Assembly (NCBI RefSeq): GCF_002897295.1
Contig: NZ_BEXF01000002.1
Coordinates: 372,001-436,000 of the forward strand
Length of the DNA stretch: 64,000 bases
From: Brevibacillus reuszeri
GTDB taxonomy: Bacteria > Bacillota > Bacilli > Brevibacillales > Brevibacillaceae
Direction of reading: 5' to 3'
Each line of letters begins with the position of its first letter. The stretch's first letter is position 1. The notes under the pieces were generated by a model. That model saw nothing but the letters and a program-made list of their open reading frames with translations, was not told the origin of the DNA and did not search any database. This document shows, piece after piece, positions 34,953 through 42,675 of this stretch. The position numbers and the translations under genes were made by a program.

Positions 34953-35668
34953 GTCAGAATCACCTCTTCGGAAGCTGTCGCAAACAAACGGCATTCTACT
35001 TGCTCGTCTTTGATGATGCAACCGTCTTTAAACGTGATGACCCGCTCAGCATGCTGGGCAATATCAGCTTCATGTGTGACCAGCAGGATCGTTACCCCTT
35101 GTGCATGCAATTCCTGAAAGATCGTCATAACCTCCATACTTGAGCGACTATCCAGATTACCCGTCGGCTCATCTGCCAGCACAATGGCAGGCTGGTTGAC
35201 CAATGCTCTGGCAATAGCGACCCGTTGTCTTTGACCACCTGAAAGCTGTGACGGCTTATGTCCCATACGCTGCCCGAGACCAACCCGTTGCAATGCAGCG
35301 GTTGCTCTTTTTTTCCTTTCTGCCATCCCTACACCGGCGTACAGCATCGGGATCTCGACATTTCGCAGGGAAGTAGCGCGTGGCAGCAGGTTAAAGGATT
35401 GGAACACAAAGCCAATTTTTTGATTGCGTACGCCAGCGAGTTCCTTGTCTTTTAACCGGGTGACTTCGATTCCGTCCAAAACATAAGAGCCAGAGGTTGG
35501 CCGATCCAGACAGCCTAGCATGTTCATGAACGTTGATTTCCCTGACCCAGATGGGCCTACGATTGCTACGAATTCGCCTTTGGAAACGTGGACATTGATA
35601 TTTTTCAGAGCAAACAATTCTACTTCATCCGTCTTGTACTGCTTGGTTAATCCCTCAATGTGCAGCAT
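34949..35668 (-). CDS. MacB-type ABC transporter ATP-binding protein
   Basis: 239 residues from ATG 35668 with GGGGAGG 7 bp upstream. Walker [11 protein letters not shown]-loop FVFQSFNLLPRATSLRNV (LolD/MacB-specific), signature QLSGGQRQR, Walker B IVLADEPTGNLDS. Coupled to the FtsX-type permease gene. Confidence 0.95.
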   Translation of the reverse strand: MLHIEGLTKQYKTDEVELFALKNINVHVSKGEFVAIVGPSGSGKSTFMNMLGCLDRPTSGSYVLDGIEVTRLKDKELAGVRNQKIGFVFQSFNLLPRATSLRNVEIPMLYAGVGMAERKKRATAALQRVGLGQRMGHKPSQLSGGQRQRVAIARALVNQPAIVLADEPTGNLDSRSSMEVMTIFQELHAQGVTILLVTHEADIAQHAERVITFKDGCIIKDEQVECRLFATASEEVILT

Positions 35669-35693
35669 AGGTATCCTCCCCTCCTCCTTGATC

Positions 35694-36953
35694 TCAAGCG
35701 GACGGACCCAGGAAGACAGGTTCATTTTCCTGCAACGATTCCGGCGGATTGGCAATCAGCTCTTCCGTTCCATCCAAGCCGCTTTTGATTTGGACAGAAA
35801 GCTCATTTTCGATGCCTGTTGTCACGGTTTTTTTCTTTGCCCTGCCATTTTCCGCGATCCAGACGAATGTCGAGCCATCTTGATCCGTAATGACACACTC
35901 GCTCGGTACTTGCACAGCATTGGCTTCTTTTTGCAAAACGATGTCTACGTCTACATGAAAGCCTGGCTTCAAAGATTCAATGGTTGTGTCTAGATCAACG
36001 ATGACCGTAACCCGCGTCTTTTCGCCCTCTGACCCTTGGGTCGTTACCGCTATCGGAGAGATCCGTGACACCTTGCCGCTCAGCTGTTCTCCCCCCAGTG
36101 AAATACCTGTAACGACCGCTTCCTGACCGACTTTTATTTTTCGCAGATCGGATTCGCCTACCTCAGCCTCGACAATCAAGCTGTCAGTATCACCAATCGT
36201 GAGAATTTCCTCGCCTTTACTCAGCACTTTTCCTCTTTTCACTTTGGTGGAGAGCACCGTCCCGTCGATAGGAGAAACGATACTGCTTTGGACCCGCTGT
36301 TTTTCGTATTTGGCTTTTTCCAGATTCAGCTTCTGTATTTGTGCTTCATACGATTGGATTTCGGTCTTGTCTGGTCCTTTTTGCTTCAACAAGAGGTTTT
36401 GCTTGGTGACCTTTACCTTTGATTCTGCTGTCAGCAGCTTTTGCTTCGCTTGCTCTACATCCAGCTGCGTAGACACTCCCGAAGAAAACAGCGATTGTGT
36501 ACGCTCAAAATGCTGTAGGGCAGTCTGATGATCGCGCTCATCCTGTGCCAGTTCCTCCTGAAGCTTGGTGATTTCCTCCGGCTCCACACTTTTGGACAAT
36601 CGGGCAATATTAGCCTGCTGAATCGCGATTTGCGCTTCGATATCCATAATTTGATTGCTTACGTCCGATGTATCAATGTTGCCGATGACCTGTCCCTTGC
36701 TGACTTTATCGCCGTCTTGGATGGAATAATTGCGTAGATCACCAGAGCTATTCGCAAACAGGGTGTGCTCATTGCTCACTTTGACGATTCCCGATGTGAG
36801 AATCGTGCTTTCCATATCTGCCGTTACTGCCGCTGTCAGCATGACCGGAACCCCTTGACGAAGCGCATCGCCTGATTGAAACACATAGCCTCCACTAAGA
36901 CCGATTGCCAGCACCCCTGCACCGAGCACGATCCACCAGTGCTTTTTCATCAT
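35694..36953 (-). CDS. Efflux adaptor protein (MacA/HlyD-like membrane fusion)
   Basis: 419 residues. One N-terminal membrane helix at about 8-26, a lipoyl-like half barrel (SGDLRNYSIQDGDKVSKGQVI), a long coiled-coil hairpin at about 100-215, the second lipoyl half with SSIVSPIDGTVLSTKVKRGKVL and a beta-barrel domain. In Gram-positive bacteria such adaptors work with MacB-like transporters as partners outside the membrane. First gene of the three-gene exporter operon; GGGAGG before the start (ATG at 36953 or 36950). Confidence 0.92.
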   Translation of the reverse strand: MMKKHWWIVLGAGVLAIGLSGGYVFQSGDALRQGVPVMLTAAVTADMESTILTSGIVKVSNEHTLFANSSGDLRNYSIQDGDKVSKGQVIGNIDTSDVSNQIMDIEAQIAIQQANIARLSKSVEPEEITKLQEELAQDERDHQTALQHFERTQSLFSSGVSTQLDVEQAKQKLLTAESKVKVTKQNLLLKQKGPDKTEIQSYEAQIQKLNLEKAKYEKQRVQSSIVSPIDGTVLSTKVKRGKVLSKGEEILTIGDTDSLIVEAEVGESDLRKIKVGQEAVVTGISLGGEQLSGKVSRISPIAVTTQGSEGEKTRVTVIVDLDTTIESLKPGFHVDVDIVLQKEANAVQVPSECVITDQDGSTFVWIAENGRAKKKTVTTGIENELSVQIKSGLDGTEELIANPPESLQENEPVFLGPSA

Positions 36954-36993
36954 AAATTCCTCCCTGCCCGATTCAAAAAGGCAACGTTTTTCA

Positions 36994-37854
36994 TCACGGA
37001 TATACGGTCACAATGACCCCTTCCCGATTGTCTCCGGAAATCACGTATTTGCGATTCGCGGGTACCTGGATCATGGTGTCCTGTACTACTGGGTAATAAA
37101 AAATGCGATAGCTCTCACCCAGGGCAGTCACTGTCGTCTCTTTCACCTCTTTCAAGTAATCGAGGTACTCCTCCAGCGTAAAGTTTTTCTCCTGTATGAT
37201 CGCGCTGTGCGGCAAGCCGAGATAGCGATAGTGCCAAGGCTCGTACTGAATGCCCGTAATCGCTACCTTATCCTCGGGATAGCGCAAAATAAATCCATAT
37301 TTCCAAGCGTTTTTCTTCAGCCACTTTCCTTCTGGCGCCTGATCCATCTTCATTTGTGTGGATCCGATGTCCAAAGACAGACCGAGATTATGCTCGCTAT
37401 AGCCTTCTGGCAAAGCATAGTCGGACCCCATTTTTTCATAGAGCATTCTTTGCTCTTCAAAACCCCGATAGCCGCTATTTATCATAAAATGGTTCACATC
37501 ATCCGCACTTGCTGCCTGGACCATCTCCAAAAAGGACTCTGCTACTTTCTCTGACAATTCAATGCTACCGTCATTCAACGCATAACCATCAATCAAGTAA
37601 TTATGCCTGACCAAATTGACTACATCGGATGCTACTCCCTCTTGATGAACGGGATAGTCTTTGTTGACTAACAATAAATTTCCTTTGTATATCTGGTCTG
37701 TTTCAACGCTGATTGTTTTGTAGTTCTGATCTGATCTTGCTTGCTCTTGATTGCTTCCCTCTTGCTGCTTCTGTCCTCCCCATGCGAATGGCTCCACAAC
37801 CTTATAGCCGACCACCAAAAGCAAGATGAAAAACAAACAACCCCACTTTTTCAT
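36994..37854 (-). CDS. D-Ala-D-Ala carboxypeptidase, VanY-like (peptidase M15)
   Basis: 286 residues. One N-terminal membrane anchor (about 5-22) and an extracytoplasmic M15B domain: SGYRGFEEQ, SEHNLGLSLDIG (zinc-binding His and Asp) and EPWHYRYLG (second zinc His). VanY removes the last D-Ala from peptidoglycan precursors. GGGAGG about 7 bp before the ATG. It lies directly after a VanRS-like two-component pair on the same strand, as in glycopeptide-resistance loci, but no vanH/A/X ligase genes are present, so full vancomycin resistance is not implied. The C-terminus extends beyond the enzyme core by about 60 residues. Confidence 0.9.
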   Translation of the reverse strand: MKKWGCLFFILLLVVGYKVVEPFAWGGQKQQEGSNQEQARSDQNYKTISVETDQIYKGNLLLVNKDYPVHQEGVASDVVNLVRHNYLIDGYALNDGSIELSEKVAESFLEMVQAASADDVNHFMINSGYRGFEEQRMLYEKMGSDYALPEGYSEHNLGLSLDIGSTQMKMDQAPEGKWLKKNAWKYGFILRYPEDKVAITGIQYEPWHYRYLGLPHSAIIQEKNFTLEEYLDYLKEVKETTVTALGESYRIFYYPVVQDTMIQVPANRKYVISGDNREGVIVTVYP

Positions 37855-37974
37855 TACAGTTTCCTCCCTAGCTCGTCACGTAAACAGGGTAGGAAAAACT
37901 TTTAAAAGAAAAAGTGGGGTAAATATAAAATTTTTCTAAAATCAGCAATTGTTCTGGCTGCTGTATCTCGTCTG

Positions 37975-39072
37975 TTACATAGATTCTACTGGCAATCGCA
38001 CTTCAAAAAGCGTTCGGATTACATCACTTTGGGCAGATACTGTTCCTTGATGCTGCTCCACGATATTTTTGGCGATGAACAACCCAAGTCCTGTGCTTCC
38101 TCCCTGGTGAGTACGCGCCTGGTCGCCCGTATAAAACATTTCAAACAGATGTGGCAGCTCTTCTTCCGGGATCTGGTTGCCGTAATTGACAACCTGAACA
38201 ACGACCTCGTCGCCTTCCCGATAGCCGTTGATATCAACAAACCTGCCGTCCTGCCCGTATCGAATCGCATTGGTCAGGAAATTCTCGAATACGCGTGCCA
38301 GCAGCTCGCCATCTCCACGAATAAACAGTTGGGATGTCACGTGAAGTCTTGCTTCTAATCGATTCTTTTCAAACGCTGGGTACAGCTCTTCGCTAAGCTG
38401 GCTGAGTAGTTCGCCGAGGTCGATGACTTCTCGCTCAATGGTGATCATACCGTAGTTCATTCGAGTGATTTCGAACAGTTCATCGATCAGCTTTTCCAGA
38501 CGCTGAGACTTGGTATACGCAATCGTCGTATAATGCCTGATTTGGTCCGCGCTCATCTGCTTGTCACGCAAGATGAGGTCCAAATACCCGATCACCGAGG
38601 TCAGTGGTGTACGCAAATCATGCGCCAAATTCAAAATAAGCTGATCCTTGCTGCTCTCTGCAAAATCTCCTCTTTGTACTGCCTCCTGCAATTTCTGGCT
38701 TGCCAGATTCACGTCTTTAGCAATATCCCCAAACTCGTCATCGGCGGATATTTCTACGTTTTTGGTGAAATCCCCATTTGCCAGATGATGAATTCCTGTT
38801 GAAATCTCTTGAAAATAGGTGGCGTATCGTTTGGTGAAAAGAAAGAAAAACAAAATGGCCAGTGGGATGAAAAAGATCAAAAAGAAGTTGATATCCCCAA
38901 CTTCGCGGATGAAATAGCGGAAGGGTCTCAACGGGTTTTCCCACTTCACTTGTGAACGGTAGTAAAGCTGAAGAACTTTATAGAGCGAGTAAGTGATGAT
39001 ACCTGAAAAGAGCATGCTAAGCCCGAGGAGCGAGATCATTTTAAAGCGAAAGCTTCGTATGATTTTAGCCAT
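37975..39072 (-). CDS. Sensor histidine kinase, VanS-like
   Basis: 365 residues. Two membrane helices at about 12-34 and 57-76 with a short outside loop, a HAMP domain (FQEISTGIHHLANGDFTKNVE), H-box NLAHDLRTPLTSVIGYLDLI near residue 150, N box FENFLTNAIRYG and G boxes STGLGLFIAKNIVEQHQG. It overlaps the regulator gene by 8 bp. The VanSB-like features and the following vanY-type gene suggest cell-wall stress or glycopeptide sensing. Confidence 0.92.
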   Translation of the reverse strand: MAKIIRSFRFKMISLLGLSMLFSGIITYSLYKVLQLYYRSQVKWENPLRPFRYFIREVGDINFFLIFFIPLAILFFFLFTKRYATYFQEISTGIHHLANGDFTKNVEISADDEFGDIAKDVNLASQKLQEAVQRGDFAESSKDQLILNLAHDLRTPLTSVIGYLDLILRDKQMSADQIRHYTTIAYTKSQRLEKLIDELFEITRMNYGMITIEREVIDLGELLSQLSEELYPAFEKNRLEARLHVTSQLFIRGDGELLARVFENFLTNAIRYGQDGRFVDINGYREGDEVVVQVVNYGNQIPEEELPHLFEMFYTGDQARTHQGGSTGLGLFIAKNIVEQHQGTVSAQSDVIRTLFEVRLPVESM

Positions 39073-39763
39073 TAAACGAATACCCCACGCCCCAGACTGT
39101 TTTTATGACTTTGTTTTTGGCCTTTTCCTCGCCAAGCTTTTTACGCAAGGTTCGAATATGCACCATGACCGTATTGCAGCCCTCATAGTACGCCTCGCCC
39201 CACACATGCTCAAATATGTTTTCGGCACTGAACACCTTCTTCGGATAGCTCGCCAGCAGGTACAAAATATCAAATTCTTTTGGCGTCAGCTCGATCGTTT
39301 CACCGTACATGGTGACGATACGCTGATCGGGATAAATCGCGAGTCCGCCTGTCTCCAGTACCTTATTGTCCACTGCTGCTGCCGGTTGATTGAGCTGCTT
39401 GTAACGACGCAGCTGCGCATTGACGCGTGCCATTAATTCCAGCGGATTGAACGGCTTGGTCATATAATCATCTGCTCCCATGACCAGTCCCGAAATTTTA
39501 TCCAGATCGGATGCTTTGGCGCTTAAAAAGATGATCGGCATATTGTGCTTGGCGCGGATGAGTTGGGTCGCTTCATATCCATTCAGATTTGGCATCATGA
39601 TGTCTAGTATCGCGAGGTCAATCGAATGGGTTTGAACCGCTTGCACTGCTTCTTTTCCGTCTGATGCGATGATCGTATGGTAGCCTTCTTTTTGTACATG
39701 CAAGGCAATCAGTTCGGCAATCTCCGCCTCATCGTCTGCGATTAATATAGTGATGGGTTTCAT
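39065..39763 (-). CDS. OmpR-family response regulator, VanR-like
   Basis: 232 residues. Receiver domain with acidic pocket DDEAE and phospho-aspartate in LAILDIMMPNLNGYEATQLI; conserved Lys in DDYMTKPFNP. The C-terminal winged helix has ENIFEHVWGEAYYEGCNTVMVHIRTLRKKLGE. GGAGG lies about 11 bp before the ATG. Likely controls the vanY-type gene and possibly the neighbouring exporter operon. Confidence 0.94.
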   Translation of the reverse strand: MKPITILIADDEAEIAELIALHVQKEGYHTIIASDGKEAVQAVQTHSIDLAILDIMMPNLNGYEATQLIRAKHNMPIIFLSAKASDLDKISGLVMGADDYMTKPFNPLELMARVNAQLRRYKQLNQPAAAVDNKVLETGGLAIYPDQRIVTMYGETIELTPKEFDILYLLASYPKKVFSAENIFEHVWGEAYYEGCNTVMVHIRTLRKKLGEEKAKNKVIKTVWGVGYSFNG

Positions 39764-39875
39764 TGCTTAATGTAACCTCCCTGTAGGTGGTTTTAGTAGT
39801 TTTAGTTTTTTTAATAGTTTCTAAAACAATAATCTTTCCCTCTCAAGTGTGTAAAGTCGTTTGTCTAGTAGAATA

Positions 39876-39927
39876 CAAAAAAGACGTGACCGGAGCAATC
39901 TATCAAGCTCCAGTACACGTCTTTTTG
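39876..39927. terminator. Bidirectional terminator
   Basis: Long stem AAAAAGACGTG..GGAGC / GCTCC..CACGTCTTTTT with flanking A and T runs, lying between the VanR-like promoter region and the membrane transporter gene; it terminates the transporter transcript on the minus strand. Confidence 0.8.
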
Positions 39928-39935
39928 CTTTCTTC

Positions 39936-41135
39936 CTACAAAAACCCAACAAATATCCCAGCCAAAATAACGGAAACAATCGTAACAGTGATAAATCCAC
40001 CCACCAGCATCGGCGGCAGCATATGGCTCGTCAGCATTTCTCTCTCTTTTTCATCCTCAGTCAATGACTTGATCACTTCGTCGGTAATGATATAGTCAGC
40101 CGGGAAGCCGTACAAAGCGGTCAACGATACAGCAAACGCCATTTCCTTACTCGTTTTTAACAGCTTTCCAGCGACCAAGGAGAACAGATACATCCCGATG
40201 ACACCTAAAACGATACAACCGACAAGCGGATAAATGATCTCAAGCATCATAGCCGGTGTCGCCTGCTTCAATCCGTCGAAAATGAAGAGCATCAGCGCCA
40301 TGAGGGCAAAACCGAAACCATTTGCTCGTTGCAGAACCTGCTTTTCCAAAAATCCGATGCTCTTGGCAATAACCCCGAACAACAAGCAGAGAACGAACGG
40401 GCTGACTGTCACGATTGGCGCCAGCAGAGTCGAAACGAGATAAGCCAGATACGCGACCAATGCCAGTCGGAAAAATTTAAAGAAATCGGTGTTGTACTTC
40501 GCTGGCATGTTTTTAAATAAGGTAAGACCAGACTCTGTATTCTCAGCCGTAGCAGCGATTTCCGTGCTTGCTGTCGTCAGCTTTTGGCTGCGATACTGCT
40601 CGAGAAGTCTTTTGCCTTCTTTCTTCAGCATGATCGACGTAATCGGGTATCCTGCAAATCCCTGCATCACGTAAATGACGATGGCAAATACGGAAAGCGA
40701 GATAAGCCCCGCTTCTTTGGCTCCCTCTGACATGATGAGGGCAGACACTACTCCCCCTACCAATGGCGGGATGGCAACCACGATTGTTTCATAACCGAAT
40801 AAAAACGTACCGATACCAAATAAAATAGCGATAATTCCCAAAATACCTGACAAGGCAATGATAATGGTCTTCCACTGTCTTTTTAGTTCCTGAGTAGATA
40901 AGAGCGTACCCATATTCGTAATTAACAAGTACATCATCATCGTCGCAACGACTGGCGGTACACCTGACACTGCTACAATGTCTTTCGGAAAGAATGTCCA
41001 ATAACCAAAGAGAAACAGGACTGCACAGACAAAGATAGAGGGTACCCAGGCTTTTGTCCGAACCGCAACCCAATCTCCGATAAATAAAATACCAACAAGA
41101 ATGACTAAAGCAAGCATTTGAGACATACGTATCAC
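39936..41135 (-). CDS. Putative secondary transporter, 10-11 membrane helices
   Basis: 399 residues (GTG 41135; ATG 41126 is also possible). Two helical bundles are separated by a cytoplasmic loop (about 185-220). The family is not certain; the two-bundle outline and glycine-rich VGGVVSALIMSEGAKEAGL resemble GltS-like sodium symporters. The gene follows an M20 amidohydrolase gene on the same strand and is opposite a PucR-type regulator, so it probably imports the amide or peptide that the amidohydrolase cleaves. A wobble-rich hairpin lies just upstream. Confidence 0.7.
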   Translation of the reverse strand: MIRMSQMLALVILVGILFIGDWVAVRTKAWVPSIFVCAVLFLFGYWTFFPKDIVAVSGVPPVVATMMMYLLITNMGTLLSTQELKRQWKTIIIALSGILGIIAILFGIGTFLFGYETIVVAIPPLVGGVVSALIMSEGAKEAGLISLSVFAIVIYVMQGFAGYPITSIMLKKEGKRLLEQYRSQKLTTASTEIAATAENTESGLTLFKNMPAKYNTDFFKFFRLALVAYLAYLVSTLLAPIVTVSPFVLCLLFGVIAKSIGFLEKQVLQRANGFGFALMALMLFIFDGLKQATPAMMLEIIYPLVGCIVLGVIGMYLFSLVAGKLLKTSKEMAFAVSLTALYGFPADYIITDEVIKSLTEDEKEREMLTSHMLPPMLVGGFITVTIVSVILAGIFVGFL

Positions 41136-41194
41136 ATTCTTTCTTTACTAGGCTGTTTTCGTTTCAGTAATACTATAAATGTAGGCACCTGCTC

Positions 41195-41231
41195 TCCGGT
41201 CATTGAAACACCTTACCAGGGAGCAAGCACC
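41195..41231 (-). other. Hairpin between amidohydrolase and transporter genes
   Basis: On the minus strand GGTGCTTGCTC pairs along 11 positions with GAGCAGGTGCC (three G-U pairs). No T run follows, so it is not a normal terminator. It could be an mRNA-processing or stabilising stem within the presumed operon. Confidence 0.35.
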
Positions 41232-41256
41232 TTTATACGTGATGTGAGATCGTCGA

Positions 41257-42435
41257 TTATTTATTTTCCTTCAGGTACGTCAATGTAGCCAGTCCCAACG
41301 TTTTCGCAGCAATTAACATACCTTTTTCATCAATATTGAATTTCGGGTGATGGTGCGGATAGACGGCATTCAATTCCGGGTTCTGCGCACCAGTAAAGAA
41401 GAATGCTCCCTTCACATGCTGCAAATAGTACGCGAAGTCTTCCCCACCCATTTGCGGCTCACATTCGTTGACAGCTGTTACACCAGGTACGGTTTCAGCG
41501 AGCTTGGCCACAAACTCCATCTCTTCTTTCGGATTGACGGTTGCCGGGTAGCCTTTAATATACTCAAACTCGTATTCAACATCGCCGGCTAGGCACGTCC
41601 CTTTAATAATTCGTTCGATTTCCTGCTCAACCTCAGCGCGAGTGGTTTCCTTGAAGGTTCTCACTGTACCCGAAAGCTTGGCAGTATCAGCGATGACGTT
41701 TGGTGCATTTTTCGCTTCGAAGGAACCGATGGAAAGAACAGCTGAATCTAGCGGATCGACTCTACGGGACACAATCTGCTGCAAGTTGCCGACGAGCTGA
41801 GCGCCGATCACGACACTGTCCTTTGTCTTGTGCGGCTGTGCACCGTGTCCACCACGTCCTTGAATTTTCACATGGAAAAAGTCTGCAGCAGCCATGACCG
41901 GACCAGGACGGTATTCAATCGTTCCAACAGGGCCCGTGGACCAAATATGTTGACCAAAGATCACGTCGACACCTTCTAAGCATCCGTCTTCGATCATCGC
42001 AATGGCCCCACCTGGCAGCATTTCCTCTGCGTGCTGGTGAATGAATACCACGTTGCCCTCGATTTCATCCTTCATGCTGTTCAGCACTTTAGCCAGAATC
42101 AGTAGTGTTGCTGTGTGACTGTCATGTCCGCAAGCATGCATCACACCGTCTACTACAGACTTAAATGGGACATCTGTCTCCTCCTGGATGGGGAGAGCAT
42201 CAAAGTCGGCGCGCAGTGCAACTGTCTGTCCCGGCTTTCCGCCGCGCAGTGTAGCGACAACTCCGCCTCCACCTACACCAGTGCGAACCTCATGACCTAA
42301 TTTCTCATGATATTCAGCAATAAATTTGGGTGTTTTCACTTCCTGAAAAGAAAGCTCTGGATGCTGATGCAAATGCCGGCGCACTTCTACCATTTCACCG
42401 TAAGCCTGGTCCAATAATTCATAAAGCTTTTCCAT
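41257..42435 (-). CDS. M20D amidohydrolase (IAA-amino-acid / hippurate hydrolase type)
   Basis: 392 residues from ATG 42435, with AAGGAGG about 10 bp upstream. Family signatures RRHLHQHPELSFQE, ALRADFDALPIQEETDVPF, MHACGHDSHTATLL (metal site) and HQHAEE are intact. Such enzymes hydrolyse N-acyl or aryl amino acids in the cytosol. First gene of a unit with the transporter. Divergent from the GAF/PucR regulator. Confidence 0.92.
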   Translation of the reverse strand: MEKLYELLDQAYGEMVEVRRHLHQHPELSFQEVKTPKFIAEYHEKLGHEVRTGVGGGGVVATLRGGKPGQTVALRADFDALPIQEETDVPFKSVVDGVMHACGHDSHTATLLILAKVLNSMKDEIEGNVVFIHQHAEEMLPGGAIAMIEDGCLEGVDVIFGQHIWSTGPVGTIEYRPGPVMAAADFFHVKIQGRGGHGAQPHKTKDSVVIGAQLVGNLQQIVSRRVDPLDSAVLSIGSFEAKNAPNVIADTAKLSGTVRTFKETTRAEVEQEIERIIKGTCLAGDVEYEFEYIKGYPATVNPKEEMEFVAKLAETVPGVTAVNECEPQMGGEDFAYYLQHVKGAFFFTGAQNPELNAVYPHHHPKFNIDEKGMLIAAKTLGLATLTYLKENK

Positions 42436-42675
42436 ACAACGGGCTCCTCCTTTTAAAAACAATAAATATTCAAACAATTCAGTTTAAAAAAGAAATAGAT
42501 CTGCTACTGCTCTCTATTTATTTCCACTTTTTCCTATCCTTCGTTACTTCAACGCGAACAAGAACTCGTTTCTATGCGGAATATAATAAACTATCTGACA
42601 ATAATTACTCAATGTTCGATCGTACAATAAACGCCCTGAAATATTGTATACTTGTCTTATCCTGGGGGTGTTTTC

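Noticed and set aside
36994..39763. Full vancomycin-resistance cluster
   Set aside because: Only VanR, VanS and VanY-like genes are present; no VanH, D-Ala-D-Lac ligase or VanX gene is in the window.
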